From Zooshikella harenae (GTDB taxonomy: Bacteria > Pseudomonadota > Gammaproteobacteria > Pseudomonadales > Zooshikellaceae), in NCBI RefSeq assembly GCF_018837975.1, contig NZ_JAGSOY010000005.1, positions 1-64,000 on the forward strand: a stretch of DNA of 64,000 nt. The letters are read 5' to 3'. The position numbers and the translations under genes are program-made. The notes under the pieces were generated by a model. The model ran no database searches, had not been told where the DNA came from, and saw nothing but the letters and a program-made list of their open reading frames with translations. Positions 27,873 to 39,083 of the stretch are shown one piece after another; within the stretch, counting starts at the first letter, position 1; each line of letters starts with the position of its first letter.

Positions 27873-28499
27873 ATGAAAATGAAAAATAGAGGAATATCAT
27901 TAATCGAAGTTCTAATCACTATTTTAGTGATTGGCATTGGTTTGCTTGGGCTTGCAGGATTACAGTCAGTATCGATGAAAAATACCTATCAAGCATCACA
28001 ACGATCACAGGCTATGTGGTTAGCACAGGAGATAGCTGAAAGGATGCGTGCAAATCCGGCAGGAAAAGAAAAAGGCTATTATCTTACCGAAGGTAGTACA
28101 AGCAAATTTGCAGCTAGAACACCGAATAACTCTACAAAATGCGGAACAAAACCAACCAAGATATGCAGTGCATATTCTGATAGTGGAGATAAATTTGCTA
28201 CCGCTGATGCAGCATCAGATTGTACTACTGAAGAAATGGCGACGTTTGATGCATGGGAGATAATGTGTGGTCAGTCCTATGGAAATGCAGTGAAATCCTC
28301 TGTAATTGATACATTACCAGAACTATCAGCAGAGATTACTTGCTCTGATGGAGATACAGGGGATGGTGCGGATAAACCATGTTCTGCAGGCTCAGATATT
28401 GATATTGAACTAAGCTGGTCATCCACTGAAAGGCTTGGCGCAGATGCAGATACACCCGTTAAAGATAAGTCCACTGTTACTTTAAAAGTGAGAATTTAA
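27873..28499 (+). CDS. pilV: Minor pilin PilV, operon A
   Basis: A minor pilin that joins the priming complex of the type IV pilus. Leader MKMKNRG then ISLIEVLITILVIGIGLLGLAGLQ, with cleavage after Gly7. The LAQEIAERMRANPAG segment is diagnostic of PilV proteins. The globular part has cysteine pairs (CGTKPTKIC, CSDGDTGDGADKPC) that probably form disulfides in the periplasm. It is 208 residues. AGGTAAA lies just before the start codon. It ends one base before pilW. Confidence 0.88.
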   Translation: MKMKNRGISLIEVLITILVIGIGLLGLAGLQSVSMKNTYQASQRSQAMWLAQEIAERMRANPAGKEKGYYLTEGSTSKFAARTPNNSTKCGTKPTKICSAYSDSGDKFATADAASDCTTEEMATFDAWEIMCGQSYGNAVKSSVIDTLPELSAEITCSDGDTGDGADKPCSAGSDIDIELSWSSTERLGADADTPVKDKSTVTLKVRI

Positions 28500-28500
28500 T

Positions 28501-29286
28501 ATGTATTTAAATAAACAGAAAGGACTATCGCTTATTGAATTAATGATTGCGCTAGTTTTAGGGCTTTTTTTAGTAGCTGGAGTGATTCAAATATTTTTAG
28601 GGACATCGCAAACTTATCGATTAACAGGCGACATTGCTCGTGTCCAAGAAAATGCAAGATTCGCACTTGATATTCTAGCGCGTGATATTCGCATGGCGGG
28701 TTACAGTGATCCTGATAAAGGTGAAATTTTGCCTTTTTTTGCGGTGGCATCAGCTGATTGTCCTAATAGTGATGATAATAATTGTTCAACCAATGCTGTT
28801 GATGCAAATAACTCTGACATACTAGCAATAATGTTTGATCCAATAAATGATACAGACTGTATTGGAAACACAAGTGGTATTGATGAAGATGATGTAATTA
28901 TTAATCTCTATTATATTGACGAGGAAGACGGCATTGCGAGTTTATATTGTCGCGGTTGGAATAGAACAGATAATTCATGGGTCGGTGCTCAACAGCCACT
29001 TGTTGATGGTATAGAAAGAATGCAAATTCTTTATGGTGTAACTAATACATCAGGTGATGCTATACAAAAATATGTAAATAAAGACGATGTTGATGATTGG
29101 ACCAAAGTAAGAGCAGTACGTGTAGGCTTATTAGTTAGTGCTGGTTCTCCGTCAGGATCTGTAGAAAGAAAAACCAGAAGCTATACCGTTTTAGATAGTG
29201 GAAAGATTGATATCACGGATAATGTGAATCGATATATTTATACAACCACGATAGTTATAAATAACTCATCATCAGACTACATATAG
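28501..29286 (+). CDS. pilW: Minor pilin PilW, operon A
   Basis: A minor pilin of the priming complex. Leader MYLNKQKG then LSLIELMIALVLGLFLVAG, with Glu at +5. Family segments TYRLTGDIARVQENARFALDILARDIRMAGYS and the C-terminal RAVRVGLLVSAGS are clear. It is 261 residues. One base separates it from pilV and 12 from pilX, which implies translational coupling. Confidence 0.9.
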   Translation: MYLNKQKGLSLIELMIALVLGLFLVAGVIQIFLGTSQTYRLTGDIARVQENARFALDILARDIRMAGYSDPDKGEILPFFAVASADCPNSDDNNCSTNAVDANNSDILAIMFDPINDTDCIGNTSGIDEDDVIINLYYIDEEDGIASLYCRGWNRTDNSWVGAQQPLVDGIERMQILYGVTNTSGDAIQKYVNKDDVDDWTKVRAVRVGLLVSAGSPSGSVERKTRSYTVLDSGKIDITDNVNRYIYTTTIVINNSSSDYI

Positions 29287-29298
29287 GAGATATGAAAT

Positions 29299-29745
29299 AT
29301 GATGGAAAAGCAAAAAGGATCAGCATTAATTGTTAGTCTGATTATATTAATAGTGTTAACTGTTATTGGATTTTCTGCTTCAAGAACAACTGTTTTGGAA
29401 GAAAGAATGGCCTCTAACTCTCAAAATAAGCTTAAGGTCTACCAACTTGGTATTTCTGAATTAAATTCACAATTCGTTGATATGCGAAGTGATACCGATG
29501 AGCTAGTAAAAGCAATTAAACATAAAGGTGAGGCTCAAGACCAAACTGAAATTGTGAGTGATACTGGATCTACTGTTACTACACAATTAACCTATATGTC
29601 TGATGCAAGTATTCCTGATGGCGAAGACTTACCTGAAACAAAGGCTTACCGTTATCACCTTGATACAGATATCGTCGTCACCAATGCAAATGTGCAAACT
29701 AATCAAACTCTGGGTGTCCAGTACGAAATTCGAACTGGTGGATAG
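29299..29745 (+). CDS. pilX: Minor pilin assembly protein PilX, operon A
   Basis: A pilin-like protein required for type IV pilus assembly and adhesion, acting with PilY1. Leader MMEKQKG then SALIVSLIILIVLTVIGFSA. It lacks Glu at +5, as PilX/GspK-type tip proteins do. EERMASN after the helix is the family signature. At 148 residues it is typical. AGGAGATATGAAAT precedes the start ATG at 29299. pilY1 follows after 21 bp. Confidence 0.88.
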   Translation: MMEKQKGSALIVSLIILIVLTVIGFSASRTTVLEERMASNSQNKLKVYQLGISELNSQFVDMRSDTDELVKAIKHKGEAQDQTEIVSDTGSTVTTQLTYMSDASIPDGEDLPETKAYRYHLDTDIVVTNANVQTNQTLGVQYEIRTGG

Positions 29746-29766
29746 TAGTCATAAAGGATTTTAACA

Positions 29767-32976
<3,210 letters not shown>

Positions 32977-33020
32977 TACCTTGTAGTAAGAAAGAAGACA
33001 ATTTAAACCCTAACCAATAC

Positions 33021-33060
33021 AATAGCCACTTCATTAGCATGGAGTGGCTATTTTGTTTTT
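33021..33060 (+). terminator. Terminator of minor-pilin operon A, overlapping the mnmH start
   Basis: AATAGCCACT (33021-33030), a 12-nt loop, AGTGGCTATT (33043-33052), then TTGTTTTT. The right arm contains the GGAG and GTG of the downstream gene. Confidence 0.8.
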
Positions 33061-34144
33061 ACTGGATGAAGCACAGTGGCGAACACTGTTATTAAACGAT
33101 ACTCCCTTACTTGATGTGCGTGCTCCAATTGAATTTCGAAAAGGAAGCTTTCCCTCTTCAGTCAATCTTCCCTTGCTGAATAATGAGCAGCGAAAGTTGG
33201 TAGGTACTTGTTATAAAGAGAAAGGTCAAAATGCAGCCATTACCTTAGGTTTTCAGCTTGCAACGCCTGAGATTAAACAAACAAGGATAAATAGTTGGTT
33301 GCAGTTTATTCGGCAAAATCCACATGGTGCTTTGTATTGTGCACGGGGAGGATTACGCTCAACAATCACTCAACAGTGGCTAGTGGAGTCTGGTATTGAT
33401 TATCCTCGAGTTGTCGGTGGTTATAAAACACTTAGGAGCTATCTATTAACGTACCTGGAAAGAGAAGACAATTATCCATCTTTTATTATTCTCTCAGGTT
33501 TGAGCTGTGTGGGTAAAACATTATTTTTGCGACAATTTTCTGCTCATCTGGATTTAGAGGGAATAGCAAAACACAGAGGTTCAGCCTTTGGTACTTTGAA
33601 TGTAGAGCAACCATCACAGGCTAGCTTTGAAAATGCATTGGCAGTCAAGCTGATGCAACTTAAAGAAAAGTATCGTTGTCCTATATTACTAGAGGATGAA
33701 AGTCATTTAATAGGTCGTTGTGCGCTACCAAAAACCTTGCAACGTGTTATGTGGCAATCATCTTATATTGAGTTAACAGCATCGATTGAAGAGCGTATCG
33801 AAAATGCTTTTCAGGATTATATTGAAAACAGCCCTTATCCACTTGAATTAGTTGCACAACACTTAATGTCTGCTTTGACTAAAATAAAACGTCGCTTGGC
33901 TGGAGAACGTTATTCAACGTTAACTCAAATGGTGCAAGAAGGTATGGCAAAGTATCGAAGTATGAATGATGGATCTTTACTTCGTTGTGTCATAAAAATG
34001 ATGCTAATTGAGTATTATGATCCTATGTATTATTACCATCAGCAAAAATATAAAACACAGCCCTTGTTCAAAGGTAATGCTCAAGAGGTGAGTGATTGGG
34101 TGGTAGAAAAAGTGCAAAAAGAATCAAAGACTTTGACTTGTTAA
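33053..34144 (+). CDS. mnmH: tRNA 2-selenouridine synthase MnmH (SelU)
   Basis: It replaces the 2-thio group of wobble uridine in some tRNAs by selenium, using selenophosphate. The N-terminal rhodanese domain has LLDVRAPIEF and the active-site loop YCARGGLRS with catalytic Cys96. The C-terminal P-loop domain begins GLSCVGKT and contains the family segment LLEDESHLIGRCALP. It is about 363 residues, as usual. Start choice: TTG 33053 has GGAG eight bases upstream. GTG 33044, in frame, would have no room for a ribosome site. Either start lies inside the terminator hairpin of pilY1. It is followed directly by the SelD fusion, which supplies its selenium donor. Confidence 0.92.
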   Translation: MFLLDEAQWRTLLLNDTPLLDVRAPIEFRKGSFPSSVNLPLLNNEQRKLVGTCYKEKGQNAAITLGFQLATPEIKQTRINSWLQFIRQNPHGALYCARGGLRSTITQQWLVESGIDYPRVVGGYKTLRSYLLTYLEREDNYPSFIILSGLSCVGKTLFLRQFSAHLDLEGIAKHRGSAFGTLNVEQPSQASFENALAVKLMQLKEKYRCPILLEDESHLIGRCALPKTLQRVMWQSSYIELTASIEERIENAFQDYIENSPYPLELVAQHLMSALTKIKRRLAGERYSTLTQMVQEGMAKYRSMNDGSLLRCVIKMMLIEYYDPMYYYHQQKYKTQPLFKGNAQEVSDWVVEKVQKESKTLTC

Positions 34145-34164
34145 GGAAAGGAATTGTTATTAGT

Positions 34165-36360
34165 TTGAATACACCTCAAACAGTTTATGCAAAAGACATT
34201 GTATTAGTGGGTGGGGGACACAGTCATGTGTTGTTTATCCGACGCTGGAAAATGAAACCTCTACCTGATACCCGTTTGACCTTAATCTCACCACAGGTCT
34301 ATACCCCATATTCAGGCATGCTTCCTGGCCTTATTGCTGAACACTATACCTTTGAGCAAACGCATATAGATTTGCGGAGGTTGTGCCAGTGGGCAGGTGT
34401 GCGCTTTATTCAGGATCGAGTGGTAGACATAGAACCTGATACTCAACATTTATCTTTAAAAAATTATCCTCAGCTTAATTATGATGTTCTCTCGTTAGAT
34501 ATCGGCTTAACACCTGACTTGAGCATTCCTGGAGCAACTGAGCATACTATACCTGTAAAGCCTATAAGTGATTTTTTTGCTCAATGGCAGTCTTTAAAGC
34601 AGCGAGTTACAGAAGATAAGCAATCACACTACACTATCGGTATTGTTGGAGGAGGTGCTGGGAGTATAGAACTGGCTTTAGCTATTTCGTACAGTTTGAA
34701 GTCTGTAAATGCTCACTATACTATTCATCTTTTTACTGCAAGCGCGCATATTTTGCCTGACTATTTGCCTAAAACCAGGCAGCATGTGAGGCATAAATTA
34801 TTTCAGGCTCATGTCAACATCCATGAAAACTTCAAGGTGAGTAATGTATGTAGCCATGGGATTTATAATCAAAATAATGAAGAAGTGCTTCTGGACAAAA
34901 TTTTTTGGTGTACTCATGGTCAAGGTGCTGACTGGCTAAAAAACACGTTACTTGACATATCAGAACAAGGCTTTGTCCTTGTGAAAAATACATTGCAGGC
35001 GTTGAAGTTTGATAACATTTTTGCAGCAGGAGATATTGCACACTTAACACCCGAGGCAAATCCAAAAGCGGGCGTATATGCAGTACGCATGGCACCAATA
35101 CTGTTTCATAATATTTGTGCACTTTTAGCGAATAGATCATTAAAGTTATTTAAACCTCAAAAGCATTTCTTAAGCCTGCTAGCGTGTGGAGAGAAAGACG
35201 CTATTGGTGAACGAGTACCATTTTCCTTTCATGGTCCTTGGGTGTGGCGTTGGAAAGACTTCCTGGATCGTCAGTTTATAGAAGCGTTTCAGCAACTGTC
35301 TCTTGCTGAAATGTCAAGTCTGACCAAGTTCTATCGTTTTAAAAATTCTAGTCCTGTGATGCGTTGCGATGGCTGTGGTGCCAAAATTAGTCAGGATATA
35401 CTTGCAGAAACGCTAGAAACAATAGGCGTTAATTATCAAGCAGAAGATGCGGCAGTAATTCCTTGGCGAGAAGCGAAATTTTTACTGCAGACGGTTGATC
35501 AATTAAGAGCTTTTATTGATGATCCCTGGTTGTTTGGGCGAATAGCTATAGTACATGCATTAAGTGATATTTATGCGATGGGAGGCAAGCCCCATAGTGT
35601 ACAGGTAGCGATCACCTTACCCTATCAACAACAGAACTGTTTAAAGCGAGAGCTGCTATTACTCATGCAGGGCATTCAGTATGAATTAGATGAAGCCGAG
35701 TGCGCTTTGGTTGGAGGACATACAGCAGAAGGTGCAGAATTAAGTGTAGCGATCACGGCCAATGGACGACGAGGGCTGGGTAAATTATGGCAAAAAACAG
35801 GAGCCAAGCCAGGTGATGTATTAATCCTTACCAAACCCCTCAGCACTGGAGTGATACTTGCTGCTAACAAAGCAGCTCAAGCCAAGGGTAACTGGGTTGA
35901 AGAAATGTTAGCAATGATGCTCCTCAGTAATCGAGCAGCTGTGCCTATAGTTAAAAAATTCCAACCTCACGCTGTAACTGATATTACTGGCTTTGGGTTG
36001 CTAGGACATTTGTTAGAAATGCTGAAACCTGAGCAGTTAAGTGCTGAGTTGGATCTGGGGCAGTTACCTGTCTTAGAGGGGGCAACAGACTTATTTCGTC
36101 ATGGCTGGCAAAGCACTCTCCAAGCTGCGAATGAAAATAGCCGTCATTATTTACATAAAGCAAATCAATGGCTGAAAGAGGCTCACTATCCTTTATTATT
36201 TGACCCACAAACGTCTGGTGGGTTATTGGTTGCTGTTAGTGAGGATGTTGCTTATGACTGCCTTAATGGGCTGCAAATAGACTATCCACAAGCAGCGATT
36301 GTAGGGAAAATTCTTCCAAAGGAAGAACAAACGACAACAACAGTTTATCTAAAAAAATAG
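34165..36360 (+). CDS. selD: NADH-dehydrogenase-like domain fused to selenophosphate synthase SelD
   Basis: A two-domain protein. Residues 1-370 are a pyridine-nucleotide-disulfide oxidoreductase of the NDH-2 type, with FAD loop DIVLVGGGHSHV and NAD loop IGIVGGGAGSIELA. From about residue 400 onward it is selenide, water dikinase. Its active site MRCDGCGAKIS keeps the catalytic cysteine and lysine and has Ala where E. coli SelD has its second, dispensable cysteine. DAAVIPW and LVGGHTAEGAELS follow. There is no UGA codon at the active site, so it is a cysteine form. Start uncertain: TTG 34165 (MNTPQTVYAKD) is preferred, with AAGGAAAGGA upstream. Longer readings overlap mnmH. The redox domain presumably aids selenide supply (inference). 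Confidence 0.92.
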   Translation: MNTPQTVYAKDIVLVGGGHSHVLFIRRWKMKPLPDTRLTLISPQVYTPYSGMLPGLIAEHYTFEQTHIDLRRLCQWAGVRFIQDRVVDIEPDTQHLSLKNYPQLNYDVLSLDIGLTPDLSIPGATEHTIPVKPISDFFAQWQSLKQRVTEDKQSHYTIGIVGGGAGSIELALAISYSLKSVNAHYTIHLFTASAHILPDYLPKTRQHVRHKLFQAHVNIHENFKVSNVCSHGIYNQNNEEVLLDKIFWCTHGQGADWLKNTLLDISEQGFVLVKNTLQALKFDNIFAAGDIAHLTPEANPKAGVYAVRMAPILFHNICALLANRSLKLFKPQKHFLSLLACGEKDAIGERVPFSFHGPWVWRWKDFLDRQFIEAFQQLSLAEMSSLTKFYRFKNSSPVMRCDGCGAKISQDILAETLETIGVNYQAEDAAVIPWREAKFLLQTVDQLRAFIDDPWLFGRIAIVHALSDIYAMGGKPHSVQVAITLPYQQQNCLKRELLLLMQGIQYELDEAECALVGGHTAEGAELSVAITANGRRGLGKLWQKTGAKPGDVLILTKPLSTGVILAANKAAQAKGNWVEEMLAMMLLSNRAAVPIVKKFQPHAVTDITGFGLLGHLLEMLKPEQLSAELDLGQLPVLEGATDLFRHGWQSTLQAANENSRHYLHKANQWLKEAHYPLLFDPQTSGGLLVAVSEDVAYDCLNGLQIDYPQAAIVGKILPKEEQTTTTVYLKK

Positions 36361-36832
36361 ACAGCTTGTCCTTTGTTAATAATTTTTAAAGTATACATCC
36401 TACGAAGTGCAAATTGCTACAGACTAGAGCCTGACAGTTTATAGAGAATATGCTGTGAATTTATCGCTGGACGCTTGGCTGCTGAGATAGTGCTATAACT
36501 TTACCTTTATTAAAACAATTTCTGAAGTACCTTTGTCGAAAGTCTGCATAACGCCTCTCGAACACGCCGTTAATCCTTCCCTGGAGGCTTGGTTGCCGCT
36601 TCCTTGCGGCAAACAGTTCGACGAGCATTACCCAGCCTTTGTTCTCTCCATTTCGACCTACAGAATTTAATCTTTATAGCGTTGTAGATTGATTAGCACT
36701 GTTTATTCTTACAATTGAAGTGTCGTATCCCGTTTTATCAATACAAACCTCCCACCTGTCACGAATTCGTCACACGTAGCCAAAACCTGTTGTATAAAGC
36801 ATCATCAGTTATTGTACTGCAGTGGTTAAATA
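36361..36832. other. Intergenic region with structured, possibly repetitive DNA upstream of operon B
   Basis: No gene. GTCGAAA (36535-36541) and TTTCGAC (36651-36657) bracket about 120 bp that is less AT-rich than its surroundings and contains the hairpin TTGCCGC/GCGGCAA (36593-36612). It has the look of a dispersed intergenic repeat, but only one copy is in this window. The promoter of operon B should lie between 36700 and 36832, where a GTCACGAATTCGTCAC segment stands out. Confidence 0.4.
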
Positions 36833-37264
36833 ATGAGCAAAATTAAAGGGTTTACGTTAATAGAGTTGATGGTGACAGTAGCCATATTAGGAATTTTGGC
36901 GGCTATTGGAATGCCATCGATGGTGGACATGATGCGCCGTGAAAAGGCTGCAGAAGGCACCAATAGGATATTAAGCGCACTAAAAGAGCTTAAAACAGAA
37001 GCAATGACAAGACGCAGGGAGTATATAATTATAATAAGAAACAAGGAAATAAATATTGTTAATAATGGTAGTAGAAAAACAGTTGAGCTACCAAATGAAT
37101 TAACCTATCAGGTGACACCAAGCAGGGGATTTGGTTTTAATAAAGATGGATTTTTAACTCCCTCCAGTCTGAATAATGTTGAAATTAATATCAATTCAAC
37201 GCATTCAGGTATTGCTACAAGGACTATTTCAATTAATCGTTCTGGTCAAATAATTAAAAATTAA
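36833..37264 (+). CDS. GspH/FimT-family minor pseudopilin, operon B
   Basis: A second FimT/FimU-like minor pilin. Leader MSKIKG then FTLIELMVTVAILGILAAIGMPS, with Glu at +5 and cleavage after Gly6. It continues with a short GspH-type beta domain ending ISINRSGQIIKN. It is 143 residues. It shares order and position with its counterpart at 27342, but the globular parts differ considerably. It is the first of five tightly packed genes. Confidence 0.87.
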   Translation: MSKIKGFTLIELMVTVAILGILAAIGMPSMVDMMRREKAAEGTNRILSALKELKTEAMTRRREYIIIIRNKEINIVNNGSRKTVELPNELTYQVTPSRGFGFNKDGFLTPSSLNNVEININSTHSGIATRTISINRSGQIIKN

Positions 37265-37270
37265 TTAAGG

Positions 37271-37657
37271 ATGATGATGAAAACGAAAATTAAGAATCAA
37301 GCTGGTATGAGCATGATTGAGGTATTAGTTACTATTGTAATTACCAGTGTTGCATTATTGGGATTGGCCGCACTACTGACTAAATCTATGCAAAGTACTT
37401 TCGATGCATCTCAACGTACTACAGCAGTGTGGGCAGCAAATGACTTTGTTGAACGGTATAGAATAGGAATTAGTTCAGATAAAGATGTAATTAAAAGTCA
37501 AGTAGAAAGTGAACACGACTTAGTGAATAAATTAGCAGGCCAAAATGTAAGGGCAATAGGTCGTGAAGAATATATGCAAATAACGTGGAATTGTACTTCT
37601 TGTAAAAATAATGTAAATCAACAAAATGTTAGACTTCTTTTAAATAACAAAGAATGA
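37271..37657 (+). CDS. pilV: PilV-like minor pilin, operon B
   Basis: Leader MMMKTKIKNQAG then MSMIEVLVTIVITSVALLGLAALLTKSMQSTFDASQRT, which parallels the operon A PilV (LLGLAGLQSVSMKNTYQASQRS). It is only 128 residues against 208, so the globular domain is reduced. Two CxxC-type cysteines (CTSCK) remain near the C-terminus. Its stop overlaps the start region of pilW by 4 bp, indicating coupled translation. Confidence 0.82.
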   Translation: MMMKTKIKNQAGMSMIEVLVTIVITSVALLGLAALLTKSMQSTFDASQRTTAVWAANDFVERYRIGISSDKDVIKSQVESEHDLVNKLAGQNVRAIGREEYMQITWNCTSCKNNVNQQNVRLLLNNKE

Positions 37658-38511
37658 TGGAATTAATAATGAAATTTCAACGAGGAGTTACATTAATTGA
37701 GTTGATGATAGCATTAGCACTCAGTGTCATGCTATTAATGGGAATAACTAAAATATTTAGTTTAGGGAAGCAGACTTTAATGAGTGCAGAAGGCCAAATG
37801 CAACATGAAGAGGCTGGCCGACTTGGATTAAGCTATATTCGTCAAGCAATTCGTAATGCGCATTATGTTCCATTTGATGATAATAATGTTCCTATTGAAC
37901 TATCACAATTACCAGGATTTCCTCATAATCAAGCTGACTGTGAGGACAAAGATTTAAATCCTAATCATTGTAATACACTAAATCAAGACGCAAATGATAG
38001 CTTGACGGTAAGTTACATTTATCAAAATGAAGAACAATTTAGTTGTGCTCAAGAATTCAGAAACACTGATCCAATTAGAATAGCGGTGTCTTTTTTTATA
38101 GATAGTGATGAAGATGTCCTCAAGTGTAAGGCATATTATTATGACCAAAGTATAAATGGATACGTAGCTAGAGGTAATACAGTAGAACTGGTCAAAAATA
38201 TAATAGGATTAAAGCTGGCATATTACTATGAAGATGGCGTTAATACTGGATTAATTAACACCATTAATAAGGATAGTCCAGCTGGTATGGCTGTTGATAC
38301 ACGTTGGGAAAAGATAAACGGCGTAAAAATTGGTGTAGTGGTTACCTCATCAGATAGAGGATTAAACCCATCAGCTAGCGTTAATGTATTTGGCAATCGC
38401 TTAGCTGATGATAGTGATAAATTTAATATTCCTGATAGGTATAATAATAAAGTAAATAAAGTTTATATTACTACAGTTCAAGCAATAAATTATGGAGCTA
38501 AGCGACTATAA
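37654..38511 (+). CDS. pilW: PilW-like minor pilin, operon B
   Basis: Leader MMELIMKFQRG then VTLIELMIALALSVMLLMGITKIF. The following GQMQHEEAGRLGLSYIRQAIRNAHY matches the PilW pattern seen in operon A. The globular domain has several cysteines (DCEDKD, HCNT, SCAQ, LKCK) that may form disulfides. It is 285 residues. ATG 37669 (MKFQRG) would give the more usual leader length. The stop overlaps the pilX start by one base. Confidence 0.85.
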   Translation: MMELIMKFQRGVTLIELMIALALSVMLLMGITKIFSLGKQTLMSAEGQMQHEEAGRLGLSYIRQAIRNAHYVPFDDNNVPIELSQLPGFPHNQADCEDKDLNPNHCNTLNQDANDSLTVSYIYQNEEQFSCAQEFRNTDPIRIAVSFFIDSDEDVLKCKAYYYDQSINGYVARGNTVELVKNIIGLKLAYYYEDGVNTGLINTINKDSPAGMAVDTRWEKINGVKIGVVVTSSDRGLNPSASVNVFGNRLADDSDKFNIPDRYNNKVNKVYITTVQAINYGAKRL

Positions 38512-39065
38512 TGCTGAAATATTCTCTAGCGAAACAAGAAGGTGCATTGTTAGTAGTTGCCTTAATTATTATGTTTTTGCTAAGTGCAGCTGGAATGTCT
38601 GCGTTTTACTTTTCTCAGACTTCTGAAAAAGCAACAGCTTATAATTACTATAAAACAATCACGGAGCAAAATACTCTATCGGAAGTTTATGAGCAAAAGT
38701 ATTGGCTAGCAGATGATGATATAACAATGCAAAGGGTTAAAAAATTTATTCCAAGTTTTGATGTAAAGCAAGTAGATGGAATAAATTTTGTTAAAATAAA
38801 AGGTGTGGTACTTGATGAAAGTCTTTGTGAAGATTCAGGTGGCGGTCATATAAACTGCTTTCAAAATTATTTGCGTTATGAAAAGAAAGTGCCTGCTTTA
38901 AATACAGGTAATCAGATCAATGTTGGAGATGGCTCTTCTGACTCGTATCATATGTTTAGTTTAAGGGTAAGCGGATTCCTCGCTAGCAACACTAATCCTG
39001 ATAAAGTTGATATTTATGGCGAGGAAGAGCAACAAGCAGGATTTGTAATAAAAAGACTAGACTAA
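38511..39065 (+). CDS. pilX: PilX-like minor pilin, operon B
   Basis: Leader MLKYSLAKQEG then ALLVVALIIMFLLSAAGMSAFYFS, without Glu at +5, as in PilX. It is 184 residues, 36 longer than the operon A copy. One cysteine pair is visible (LCEDSGGGHINC). It lies immediately before the second pilY1, the same partner order as in operon A. Similarity to PilX is confined to the N-terminal helix, so the name rests on position and architecture. Confidence 0.75.
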   Translation: MLKYSLAKQEGALLVVALIIMFLLSAAGMSAFYFSQTSEKATAYNYYKTITEQNTLSEVYEQKYWLADDDITMQRVKKFIPSFDVKQVDGINFVKIKGVVLDESLCEDSGGGHINCFQNYLRYEKKVPALNTGNQINVGDGSSDSYHMFSLRVSGFLASNTNPDKVDIYGEEEQQAGFVIKRLD

Positions 39066-39083
39066 TTAGTGGTTTCTCAAAAA

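Noticed and set aside
35350-35400. Selenocysteine in the SelD active site
   Set aside because: The active-site codon region encodes ordinary cysteines (RCDGCG) and has no in-frame TGA.
39069-39083. GTG start for the second pilY1
   Set aside because: It adds VSQK before a normal signal peptide and has no better ribosome site. ATG 39084 is kept, with GTG noted as possible.
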